Shown in pieces: positions 1 through 6,019 of a DNA stretch of 6,030 bases. This DNA comes from Actinomycetota bacterium (lineage in GTDB: Bacteria; Zhuqueibacterota; Zhuqueibacteria; Residuimicrobiales; Krinioviventaceae), in assembly GCA_011682565.1 (NCBI GenBank), contig JAACEJ010000253.1, positions 1 to 6,030 on the forward strand. Direction: 5' to 3'. The notes beneath the pieces are model-generated. The model made no database searches. It worked only from the letters and a program-made list of their open reading frames with translations, and was not told the DNA's origin. The position numbers and the translations under genes are program-made. How positions within the stretch are numbered: the first letter of the stretch is position 1; the number at the start of each line of letters is the position of its first letter.

Positions 1-1076
1 AGTTCTCTTATACCCTTCTCGGATTTTCTCCAGCGGAGATCGGGTTTCTTTCTTATAACGCCGAGGCCGGAGCACGGTGCATCCAAAAGTACTTTATCCG
101 CTGATCTGGCAGGAAAATGTTTTGCATCCGCTGCGACGAGCTGCACAGAGTGAATTCCCAAGCGCATTTTCGTCTTTTTTAAAAGATCGATGCGGGAAAC
201 ATTTATATCGCCTGAAATGATTTTTACGCTGTCGTCCGCAAGTTCGGCCGTATGAAAACTTTTTCCTCCAGGCGCAGCGCATAAATCAAAAATGACATCA
301 TCCGGCCTGGGGTCGAGCAGTAACCCCGGCAAGCCGGCACTCTCGTCCTGGATTGTCATCAATCCTGCATCCAAAAGCTCTGTTTGTAAATCAAACGGCA
401 ATTTTATTAAAACATAAAAATTGTGTACAATTGATTTTTTGTATTCGATTTTTCTTTGATGAAGCAAATCCTCGAATGCTTTTGCGTTCGTTCGCAGTGA
501 ATTGATCCGAACGGACAAAGACGGCGCTTCATTAAATGCATCACATAATTGCTGTGTTTCTTCAATGCCAATCTGGTTGATCCAGCGTTTTATCAGCCAC
601 TCCGGAAATGACTTGCGCAGTGCCAAAGATTTGACCGGATTCGAGTTCATAGTCGGATATTTTATTCCGGTCGGGTTTCGGATAAATGACCTCAAAACGC
701 CGTTGACGACGCCCGCCCATTTTTGTCCCACGAACTTTTTTGCCAAAGTTACGCTCTCATTCACTGCGGCAAAGTTGGGAACGCGCGACATAAGACGAAT
801 TTGGTACAATCCAAGCCAGAGAATCCATCGCAATTGTTCTGGCACTTTGTTTTTAGTGCGCAAAAGTTGGTCGACAATCCAGTCAAGATTTTTCTTCCAG
901 CGAATTGTCCCGCGAACCAGTTCGCTGAGAAATGCTTTGTCGCGATACGAAAGATTTGCGGAAAAAAGATGAGAAAGAACAATATCCGTATACGCTTTAT
1001 CAGCCTCGATCCTTTGGATTGCTAAAAAGGCTAAAGCCCTGACAGATTGTTTTTCTGCTCTGGAATGTTTGTTCAT
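1..1076 (-). CDS. rsmB: 16S rRNA (cytosine-C5) methyltransferase RsmB/Sun, 3' end beyond the window
   Basis: The frame is open from an ATG at 1076 to the left edge, about 358 codons with no stop; the C-terminus lies outside the window. In E. coli RsmB methylates C967 of 16S rRNA with S-adenosylmethionine, in the cytoplasm. The first 130 or so residues are helical and NusB-like (for example DIVLSHLF, ELVRGTIRWKKNLD, AVNESV). The Rossmann methyltransferase domain follows: SAM-binding motif I DLCAAPGGKS starts at residue 264, acidic D290 sits in GDINVSR, D317 in AADAKHF, and motif IV DAPCSGLG at 332-339 carries Cys335. The second conserved Cys (motif VI, the nucleophile in E. coli) would be downstream. 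About 80-100 residues should be missing, given the usual 430-450. The start is fixed by the ATGA overlap with the fmt stop, which implies translational coupling; fmt-rsmB is a common gene pair. Identification is firm; exact base specificity is inferred from the family. Confidence 0.95.
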   Translation of the reverse strand, partial: MNKHSRAEKQSVRALAFLAIQRIEADKAYTDIVLSHLFSANLSYRDKAFLSELVRGTIRWKKNLDWIVDQLLRTKNKVPEQLRWILWLGLYQIRLMSRVPNFAAVNESVTLAKKFVGQKWAGVVNGVLRSFIRNPTGIKYPTMNSNPVKSLALRKSFPEWLIKRWINQIGIEETQQLCDAFNEAPSLSVRINSLRTNAKAFEDLLHQRKIEYKKSIVHNFYVLIKLPFDLQTELLDAGLMTIQDESAGLPGLLLDPRPDDVIFDLCAAPGGKSFHTAELADDSVKIISGDINVSRIDLLKKTKMRLGIHSVQLVAADAKHFPARSADKVLLDAPCSGLGVIRKKPDLRWRKSEKGIRE

Positions 1077-2005
1077 TCACCTCCCAACATATCGCCGGTT
1101 TTAATACGATAGCCACGACTGAATTCCCCGGCTGACATTAATCTTTTCCCTTGCGGCTGTACCTGCAAAAGTGAGAGGACACCATTTCCTGTCTGCACAT
1201 CGATGGGACCATTTTTGCGTACGTCTAAAATTTCACCCGGCCGACCGGCAGCGAAAATTGTTTCGGACTTTGTCCTCAATATTTTCAGGTAAAGGCCGTT
1301 AAAAAAAGTAAAACTTGCCGGCAGGGGAGACAAACCTCTGACCAGATTATGAATTTCCTGTGCACTTTTTGCCCAATCTATGCGGCACAACTCTTTGCTG
1401 ATTTTAGGTGCTTGCGTCACTTTGCCCATCTGTTTTATAGGATGCAGGGAGCCCGATTCAATACCGTTGGCCGTTTCGAGCAATACTTTTGCACCAATGG
1501 CGGCCAGTCCGTCATGCAACTCGCCTGCTGTCATATCCGGAGAAATTTCAATTTTTCGTTGCAGTAATATTTCCCCGGTATCCACCTTTTTTTCAATAAA
1601 AAAAGTGGTCACACCGGTTTCTTTTTCACCATTAATAAGCGCCCAATTTATGGGAGCAGCACCGCGATATGCCGGCAATAAAGAGGCATGCAAATTGACA
1701 GTCCCTTTTGGGGGCATTAAAAAAATCTCTTCAGGCAAAATCCTGAATGCAACCACGAGAAACAAGTCCGCGGCAAACGCCCGCAAGCTGTTCAAGAATT
1801 CCGCGTCCCTGAACTTTTCCGGCTGCAAGACAGGAATTCCGTGTTCCAGTGCAAATAATTTGACGGGTGACGGCCGCAGCTTATTCCCCCGTCCGGCTGG
1901 TTTATCGGGAACCGTCACTACTGCTGCAACATCGTGATGACTTACAAGCAGTGTTTTTAAACAGGGGAGCGCGAAATCAGGTGTTCCCATAAAAATAATT
2001 TTCAA
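1073..2005 (-). CDS. fmt: methionyl-tRNA formyltransferase
   Basis: Transfers a formyl group from 10-formyltetrahydrofolate to Met-tRNA(fMet), producing the bacterial initiator tRNA. The protein is 310 residues, close to the usual 310-315. The N-terminal domain opens with the canonical IIFMGTPDFALP. The catalytic core is present: Asn104 and His106 in NLHASLLPAYRGAAPINW and Asp142 in VDTGEILLQ, matching the Asn-His-Asp set of the family. The C-terminal tRNA-binding domain runs from about 205 to 305 (CRIDWAKSAQEIHNLVRGLS onward). The start is TTG at 2005: it places five residues before Met6, as the family pattern M-x-I-x-F-M-G-T-P requires, and has a weak GGA 8 nt upstream, whereas the internal ATG has no Shine-Dalgarno match. 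VVAFRILPEE near 84-93 replaces the more usual AYG form and resembles Bacteroidota homologues. The gene follows yajC by 16 bp and overlaps rsmB by 4 bp. The common partner def is not in the window. Confidence 0.97.
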   Translation of the reverse strand: MKIIFMGTPDFALPCLKTLLVSHHDVAAVVTVPDKPAGRGNKLRPSPVKLFALEHGIPVLQPEKFRDAEFLNSLRAFAADLFLVVAFRILPEEIFLMPPKGTVNLHASLLPAYRGAAPINWALINGEKETGVTTFFIEKKVDTGEILLQRKIEISPDMTAGELHDGLAAIGAKVLLETANGIESGSLHPIKQMGKVTQAPKISKELCRIDWAKSAQEIHNLVRGLSPLPASFTFFNGLYLKILRTKSETIFAAGRPGEILDVRKNGPIDVQTGNGVLSLLQVQPQGKRLMSAGEFSRGYRIKTGDMLGGE

Positions 2006-2021
2006 AAATATTTTCCGGATT

Positions 2022-2360
2022 TTATTTTTTTTGTTCAGAACCTGTCAGCGTTCTTGCGATAGATGAGCGTGTAATTTCAATTTTGACATTGTTATCAATT
2101 TTTAAAATCACAATACCTTCTTTTTCTTTAATACCGGCTATTGTACCGTAGATGCCGCCTGCTGTCACCACACGGTCACCCTTTTGCATAACTTCAAGCA
2201 TTTTTCGGTGTTCTTTTTGCTTTTTCGCCTGGGGACGAAAAATGAGCAAGTACATAATGGCAAAAATAAGAATGATGGGCAGGAAAAACCCCATTGGATT
2301 TCCCTTTGCGTCTGAACTGCCAGAACTTGCCATTGCAATGATTGATAAAAATAAATTCAC
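2022..2360 (-). CDS. yajC: Sec translocase accessory membrane protein YajC
   Basis: A 112-residue single-span inner-membrane protein of the YajC family, which associates with SecDF at the SecYEG export channel; its exact role is still unclear. Residues 1-10 are mildly hydrophobic, followed by a Ser/Gly-rich linker. One transmembrane helix spans about 24-41 and ends in the family signature FRPQ at 41-44, followed by a basic cytoplasmic stretch (KKQKEHRK). The small soluble domain contains the conserved GDRVVTAGGIYGTIAGI (about 61-77) and an NNVKIEITRSSIA stretch. The start is GTG at 2360, chosen over the internal ATG at residue 10 because a strong GGAGG lies 5 nt upstream. It sits 54 bp after tgt, a classic tgt-yajC neighbourhood. 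However, the next gene is fmt rather than secD and secF, so those must be elsewhere in the genome. Confidence 0.95.
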   Translation of the reverse strand: MNLFLSIIAMASSGSSDAKGNPMGFFLPIILIFAIMYLLIFRPQAKKQKEHRKMLEVMQKGDRVVTAGGIYGTIAGIKEKEGIVILKIDNNVKIEITRSSIARTLTGSEQKK

Positions 2361-2365
2361 GATTT

Positions 2366-2370
2366 CCTCC
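2366..2370 (-). promoter_or_regulatory. strong Shine-Dalgarno site that fixes the yajC GTG start
   Basis: On the minus strand the leader reads AAAGGAGGAAATC directly before GTG. The GGAGG core leaves a 5-nt spacer, near the optimum. It is the best ribosome binding site in the window and supports GTG at 2360 as the yajC start. It also indicates that the organism's 16S rRNA has a functional anti-Shine-Dalgarno sequence in use, unlike many Bacteroidetes genes, which initiate without one. Confidence 0.85.
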
Positions 2371-2414
2371 TTTAATTTTATTAAATTACCGACTTTGTTT
2401 TGCTTAATACACTA

Positions 2415-3554
2415 TTAAAATCGACTCACATCACCGGAATTATATTTTTCAAGAAATTCTTTTTTCCATTCACTAAATTTGCCTTGCAGTATCGCTTTCC
2501 GGGTCTTTTCCATTAATCGGATATAGAAATGCAAATTATGATAGGTGAGCAGTTTGAGAATTAAAAGCTCTTTTGCCTGGAAAAGATGCCGTAAATAGGC
2601 GCGCGAAAATGTACGGCAGGTGTAGCAATCGCATTCCTTGTCTAACGGAATGAACTGATTGCGATGCCTGGCATTCTTGATGCTGACAGGACCACAAGAT
2701 GTAAAGACCGTTCCGTTTCTACCGTTTCTTGTCGGAAGAATGCAGTCAAACATGTCGATACCGCGTTCGATTCCTTCCAGCAAATCCTGAGGTTTTCCGA
2801 CGCCCATTAAATAGCGCGGTTTATTTTCGGGCAATATCTCGGTGCATACCACTGTCATGTCATACATTGCCGGTTTCGGCTCACCAACGGAAAGTCCGCC
2901 TATGGCATAGCCGGGAAATTCCATTTCGACGAGGGCGTTTGCGCTCTCGCGACGAATATCGGTAAAAGTGCTTCCCTGTACGATGGCAAAGAGCGCCTGG
3001 TCGTAGCCGTGACGCGGTTGTGTTGCTTTGAATGTGTTGATGCTTTTTTTCGCCCATTCGATGGTTAATTTGTTTGAACGTTTGGCATAAGAATAATCGC
3101 ACGGATAAGGTGCGCATTCATCCAGCACCATCATAATGTCCGAACCGAGGTTACGCTGAATCTCAACAACCTTCTCAGGACTGAAAAAATGTTTCGAGCC
3201 ATCGACATGTGAACGAAACTTGAATCCGTCTGCCGTGATCTTGTTCAGTTCAGTGAGACTGAAAACCTGATAGCCGCCGCTGTCTGTTAGAATGGGGCGA
3301 TGCCAAGCCATAAAGCGATGCAGGCCGCCGGCATTTTTCACTAACTCGTGGCCGGGGCGCAAATATAAATGATACGTATTGTTGAGAATAATTTGCGCTC
3401 CGAATTGTTCGAGTTCTTCGGGTGTAATCGTCTTAACAGTGGCCTGCGTACCAACCGGCATAAAGACCGGCGTGCGGATTTTGCCGTGTGCTGTTTGCAG
3501 GACGGCCGCCCGTGCCCTTGTCAGGTTGTCTTTGCGAACGATTCTGAATTCCAC
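2415..3554 (-). CDS. tgt: queuine/preQ1 tRNA-guanine transglycosylase
   Basis: Exchanges guanine at wobble position 34 of tRNAs with GUN anticodons for preQ1, a step of queuosine synthesis, in the cytoplasm. The protein is 379 residues, normal for bacterial Tgt, and forms one TIM-barrel with a zinc subdomain. Visible landmarks are Asp91 in LTDSGGYQVFSL (general acid/base), the base-binding segment DECAPY at 145-150, IVQGS at 191-195, and the nucleophile Asp270 in FDCILPTRNGRNG. Zinc ligands are Cys308, Cys310 and Cys313 in CDCYTCR plus His339 in LTYHNLHFY. The start is GTG at 3554: an in-frame TGA lies two codons upstream, so no earlier start is possible, and the N-terminus MEFRIVRKD fits the family. 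The Shine-Dalgarno match before it is poor; 41 bp separate it from the radA stop, so readthrough or coupling from radA is likely. Queuosine precursor genes are not in the window. Confidence 0.97.
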   Translation of the reverse strand: MEFRIVRKDNLTRARAAVLQTAHGKIRTPVFMPVGTQATVKTITPEELEQFGAQIILNNTYHLYLRPGHELVKNAGGLHRFMAWHRPILTDSGGYQVFSLTELNKITADGFKFRSHVDGSKHFFSPEKVVEIQRNLGSDIMMVLDECAPYPCDYSYAKRSNKLTIEWAKKSINTFKATQPRHGYDQALFAIVQGSTFTDIRRESANALVEMEFPGYAIGGLSVGEPKPAMYDMTVVCTEILPENKPRYLMGVGKPQDLLEGIERGIDMFDCILPTRNGRNGTVFTSCGPVSIKNARHRNQFIPLDKECDCYTCRTFSRAYLRHLFQAKELLILKLLTYHNLHFYIRLMEKTRKAILQGKFSEWKKEFLEKYNSGDVSRF

Positions 3555-3595
3555 TGCTCAAACTTTCTCATAGGGCCATGGGTTCCATTGATTTG

Positions 3596-4969
3596 TCATT
3601 GCAGAACAATGTCCAATGCCTGTTGCGCGGTTGACGCCGGTAAAATTTGAATCTTACCTTTGTGTGAAAGATTTTTCGTATTCCCTCTGGGGATAACAGC
3701 ACGCTTAAAACCCATCTTTTCCGCTTCGCTCAGTCTGCTGTCAATATGCGCAACAGAACGAATTTCGCCGCCGAGGCCAACTTCACCGAGAATAACCGAT
3801 TCACCATCGAGTGAACGGTTGCGGACACTTGACGCAATGCAAGTAATAACGCCGAGATCGGCAGCCGTTTCATCGATGCGCATGCCGCCAACAGCATTGA
3901 TAAAAACATCCATGGTTCCCATTCTGAAACCCAGCCTTTTTTCCAAAACAGCCAAAAGCATGTTTGCTCTTTTAACGTCGAATCCAATGGAACTGCGTTG
4001 CGGCAAACCATAATTTGACGTCGTGGCCAGGGCCTGGACTTCTACGAGAATGGGTCTTGTCCCTTCCATGCAGCAGATTACAGCAGAACCGCTTTCTCCG
4101 GCGCGGCGTTCGGCCAGAAAAACAGCCGAAGGATTGGGAACATCGCGGAGGCCATGCTCATTCATTTCAAACACGCCAATCTCCCGCGTCGATCCGAAAC
4201 GATTTTTCACTGCGCGCAATATTCGATAAAAATGATCACGGTCTCCTTCAAAAAGCAAAAGCGCATCCACCATGTGCTCCAAAACTTTTGGCCCTGCGAG
4301 ATAACCTTCCTTGGTCACGTGGCCGATAAGGAATACCGGAATTCCTTTGCTCTTTGCAATCTGAATAAGCTGTAAAGCACACTCGCGAACCTGTCCCACA
4401 CTTCCCGGCGTACTGACGAGTTTGTTCGTATACATCGTTTGAATGGAATCAACAATCAACAAATTGGGCTGCAAACGTTCACTCTTTTCCAAAACGGAAT
4501 CCAGATCGGTTTCGGCCATGATATAAAGATTTGCGGAAGAAAGAGATAATCGTTGCGCCCGCATTTTTACTTGTTGCACCGACTCTTCGCCGGTAATGTA
4601 CAGAACCTTGAAATTGTTCGCGCTTAACCCGGCAGCTTCCTGCAGCAGCAGTGTGGATTTACCGATTCCCGGATCGCCGCCAACAAGAATGACTGATCCG
4701 GCGACAATACCTCCGCCCAGTACGCGATTGAATTCGCCGCTGATTGTGGGATGTCGTGATGTCTGATCTGTTTTTATGTCATCGAGAACAACAGCTTGTA
4801 CATCGGAACCACGTCCCATTCGCGCATTGGTTGCAGAAGAAAGTGCGACTTTTTCTTCAACAAAAGTGTTCCATTCATTACAAGATGGGCACTTGCCCTG
4901 CCAGCGGGGTGAAGCATAACCGCAATTTTGACAAACAAACTGTGTCTTTTCTTTTCTGGGTTTTACCAT
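3596..4969 (-). CDS. radA: DNA repair protein RadA/Sms, RecA-like branch-migration ATPase
   Basis: RadA processes recombination intermediates, acting as a DnaB-like helicase or branch-migration motor with RecA. The 457 residues match the family's usual 450-460. Domains in order are an N-terminal C4 zinc finger (Cys13, Cys16, Cys27, Cys30 in CQNCG...CPSC), a RecA-like ATPase with Walker A GGDPGIGKST at 97-106 (Lys104), Walker B LLIVDS near 170-175 (Asp174), the RadA-specific KNRFG motif at 255-259, and a Lon-protease-like C-terminal domain from about 330 (GFDVKRANMLLAVLEKR, then GGMRIDETAADLG). That domain is structural in RadA and lacks the Lon Ser-Lys protease dyad in the family. The ATG at 4969 gives the standard short N-terminus before the zinc finger; an AGGA lies 10 nt upstream, rather distant. 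It is the first gene of the minus-strand cluster. The adjacent upstream region holds a hairpin with a T-run. Confidence 0.97.
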   Translation of the reverse strand: MVKPRKEKTQFVCQNCGYASPRWQGKCPSCNEWNTFVEEKVALSSATNARMGRGSDVQAVVLDDIKTDQTSRHPTISGEFNRVLGGGIVAGSVILVGGDPGIGKSTLLLQEAAGLSANNFKVLYITGEESVQQVKMRAQRLSLSSANLYIMAETDLDSVLEKSERLQPNLLIVDSIQTMYTNKLVSTPGSVGQVRECALQLIQIAKSKGIPVFLIGHVTKEGYLAGPKVLEHMVDALLLFEGDRDHFYRILRAVKNRFGSTREIGVFEMNEHGLRDVPNPSAVFLAERRAGESGSAVICCMEGTRPILVEVQALATTSNYGLPQRSSIGFDVKRANMLLAVLEKRLGFRMGTMDVFINAVGGMRIDETAADLGVITCIASSVRNRSLDGESVILGEVGLGGEIRSVAHIDSRLSEAEKMGFKRAVIPRGNTKNLSHKGKIQILPASTAQQALDIVLQ

Positions 4970-5017
4970 GGATTAACAATCCTGGAACAACAGAGTTTCA
5001 ATCCGATGTGAAAGCAC

Positions 5018-5044
5018 AAAAAAAAGCCGAATGCAACCATCGGC
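5018..5044 (-). terminator. intrinsic-terminator-like hairpin in the radA leader
   Basis: On the minus strand, GCCGA (5044-5040) and TCGGC (5030-5026) form a perfect 5-bp stem around a 9-nt loop, followed at once by eight T residues (5025-5018). This is the layout of a Rho-independent terminator, though the stem is short. It lies 49 bp upstream of the radA start. It could stop leftward transcripts arriving from the decayed region on the right, or act as a leader attenuator for the radA cluster. Which applies depends on where the radA promoter is. Confidence 0.45.
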
Positions 5045-5064
5045 GGAATAGAAAACAGATTTTC

Positions 5065-5093
5065 AAAATATCAAAAATACACTCCAAAATCAA
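5065..5093 (-). promoter_or_regulatory. weak candidate promoter for the radA cluster
   Basis: On the minus strand TTGATT (5093-5088) and TATTTT (5070-5065) are 17 bp apart, each matching 4 of 6 positions of the sigma70 consensus. Transcription would begin near 5058, just before the terminator-like hairpin. The region is AT-rich, so chance matches are expected. If the organism uses Bacteroidetes-type promoters, these hexamers mean little. Confidence 0.2.
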
Positions 5094-5114
5094 GTCATTT
5101 TTGCAAACGTAAAC

Positions 5115-5143
5115 TTGACAATGGGTGGTTATTTTTTTAGATT
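5115..5143 (+). promoter_or_regulatory. candidate sigma70-type promoter for the lipoprotein gene
   Basis: A perfect TTGACA (5115-5120) is followed after exactly 17 bp by TAGATT (5138-5143), which matches 4 of 6 consensus -10 positions. Transcription would start near 5150, leaving a leader of about 80 nt before the ATG at 5232. A short dyad, ATGGG (5121-5125) and CCCAT (5145-5149), brackets the spacer and -10 and could be an operator, but it is only 5 bp long. Confidence 0.4.
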
Positions 5144-5231
5144 GCCCATGTTAAATTCGGAATTCAGATTTCTGACAAGTTACTTAAAAATGTCTGGTTG
5201 TTATACCCACCCTTTTCAATGAAGGTAAAAA

Positions 5232-5558
5232 ATGAGATATTTTATCATTTTAACAATGTTGTTAACACTTTTCTCCTGCCGAAAAAAAGACGAAAAACTT
5301 CCTTCGCAGCAGTTGAACAAATTCGTTGAAACTTTTAAATCCTACATTATCATCGCAGCCTCGGATACTGCAAAATTCGATAATCGCAGTGCGTACCTGG
5401 ATTCCGCTTTGGCAAAAAACAAGCACACGCGCCAGGAATTCGATTCTGTTTTGAAATACCTCGGGAAAAATCCGGCTAAAATAGAAGAATTTATTAATCA
5501 ATTTGGGGACAGCTTAAAGGCGATAACAAAACGGGCATCGGGAAAGAATTCAAAATAA
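5232..5558 (+). CDS. small predicted lipoprotein, possibly DUF4296-like
   Basis: A 108-residue protein with a type II signal peptide: MRY, a hydrophobic core FIILTMLLTL, then lipobox LFSC with Cys16 as the lipidation site. The mature protein starts with a charged RKKDEK linker and is predicted helical and hydrophilic. Its first helix is around QQLNKFVETFKSYIIIAA; the second half reads KNKHTRQEFDSVLKYLGKNP, then IEEFINQFGDSLKAI. The T-R-x-E-F-D-S-x-L-x-Y and NP pattern reminds me of DUF4296, a function-unknown Bacteroidota lipoprotein family, but this rests on memory only. The ATG has a good GAAGG 6 nt upstream, and a promoter candidate lies about 80 bp before that. It stands alone, transcribed away from radA and towards the decayed adaptor remnant. 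It is probably anchored in an outer or inner membrane; the function is unknown. Confidence 0.8.
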   Translation: MRYFIILTMLLTLFSCRKKDEKLPSQQLNKFVETFKSYIIIAASDTAKFDNRSAYLDSALAKNKHTRQEFDSVLKYLGKNPAKIEEFINQFGDSLKAITKRASGKNSK

Positions 5559-5656
5559 ATGATACTTTTAGTTCAGTAAATTTGCCGCAAGCAGAAGAAT
5601 GCGCCTAAAAAATGGTGCAGAGATTTCAACTACTAAAAAATCGATAAGGATGTAAC

Positions 5657-6001
5657 TCATCCCAGGGCGTTATTCAGAAGGAACCTTGTAGGGAAATCGT
5701 TCCTGGTAAAAACGACTGCTTGGCCGTCTTTCTCATAAATAGCGCCAATGGGTACCTGCAAGACACTTTTCAAATGCATCATTGCCAATTCGGCCTTTGC
5801 CGTCATGCCCGGTTTTAAAAGCGTATCGGCAGCCGCTTTTCGCCGCGAATTTTAGTTGCCGATTTCATCGTAAACAACCATCCCGTCCGTGGGCGCGCGC
5901 AGTGTCATTTCATCAATTTTTCGTTCCAGATCAGCGATGTCATTTCTCGCTTTCAAAATTCGCAATTCCACGCCGCCCAACTTTGCTTCGTCGTTCGTTC
6001 C
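5657..6001 (-). pseudogene. decayed remnant of an efflux membrane-fusion (periplasmic adaptor) protein
   Basis: One minus-strand frame from 6001 to the TGA at 5657-5659 reads as pieces of an HlyD/RND-type periplasmic adaptor, the protein bridging an inner-membrane pump to the outer membrane. First comes the end of the coiled-coil hairpin (LKARNDIADLERKIDEM), then the lipoyl-domain hallmark LRAPTDGMVVYDEIGN. A TAA stop follows at 5852-5854, and soon after comes LLKPGMTAKAEL, with VPIGAIYEKDGQAVVFT, which normally begins the C-terminal part. In intact proteins roughly 80-90 residues of beta-barrel separate these blocks; here about 10 remain, so an internal deletion is inferred. Upstream the frame hits TGA at 6002-6004 inside a repeat-like sequence, with no signal peptide or hairpin start. 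The C-terminus is also cut short after NNALG. The family call is strong. Non-functionality is very likely but assumes no sequencing or assembly artefact. Confidence 0.85.
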
Positions 6002-6019
6002 TCACTCCTCGCAATGACA
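5983..6019. repeat. dispersed-repeat-like sequence (TCATTGCGAG...GAAGCAA type)
   Basis: On the minus strand this 37-bp stretch begins TGTCATTGCGAGGAG, continues with TGAGGAACGAACG and ends ACGAAGCAA. From memory, this wording is the half-element of a short palindromic intergenic repeat seen in many copies in diverse bacterial genomes, usually followed by TCTC. Its ends TTGC and GCAA are mutually complementary. Here it abuts the adaptor remnant, and the last bases (GAAGCAAAG) read into the remnant frame. Only one copy lies in the window, so its repeat nature cannot be shown here. Confidence 0.5.

Larger units (their letters stand above)
4970..5231. other. divergent intergenic region between radA and the lipoprotein gene
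   Basis: This 262-bp AT-rich stretch separates the minus-strand cluster from the plus-strand lipoprotein gene. I see no credible coding region in it. It contains a right-facing promoter candidate (5115-5143), a weaker left-facing candidate (TTGATT 5088-5093 with TATTTT 5065-5070 on the minus strand, 17-bp spacer) and a minus-strand hairpin plus T-run (5018-5044). An imperfect inverted repeat also appears (GGGTGGTTA at 5123-5131 against TACCCACCC at 5204-5212, 8 of 9 pairing), flanking much of the lipoprotein leader. Confidence 0.7.

Noticed and set aside
502..1025. Plus-strand open frames of 156 and 100 codons
   Set aside because: They lie opposite the intact rsmB frame, whose methyltransferase motifs are unmistakable; their translations show no family features.
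2970..2984. IVQGS in Tgt as a possible active-site substitution of a second glycine
   Set aside because: As I recall, the E. coli enzyme also has QGS at this point, so it is normal variation in the family.
2881..3117. Minus-strand 78-codon frame inside tgt
   Set aside because: It is an alternate frame of tgt with no recognisable product; the tgt frame over this stretch carries the conserved residues.
4970..5231. A preQ1 or other riboswitch upstream of the cluster containing tgt
   Set aside because: I could not find a compact pseudoknot or a conserved aptamer core in the leader; only the simple hairpin with a T-run is visible.
5679..5704. Inverted repeat AGGAAC...GTTCCT as a terminator for the lipoprotein gene
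   Set aside because: The stem is only 6 bp with a 14-nt loop and no T-run follows; it lies within the adaptor remnant's former coding sequence.
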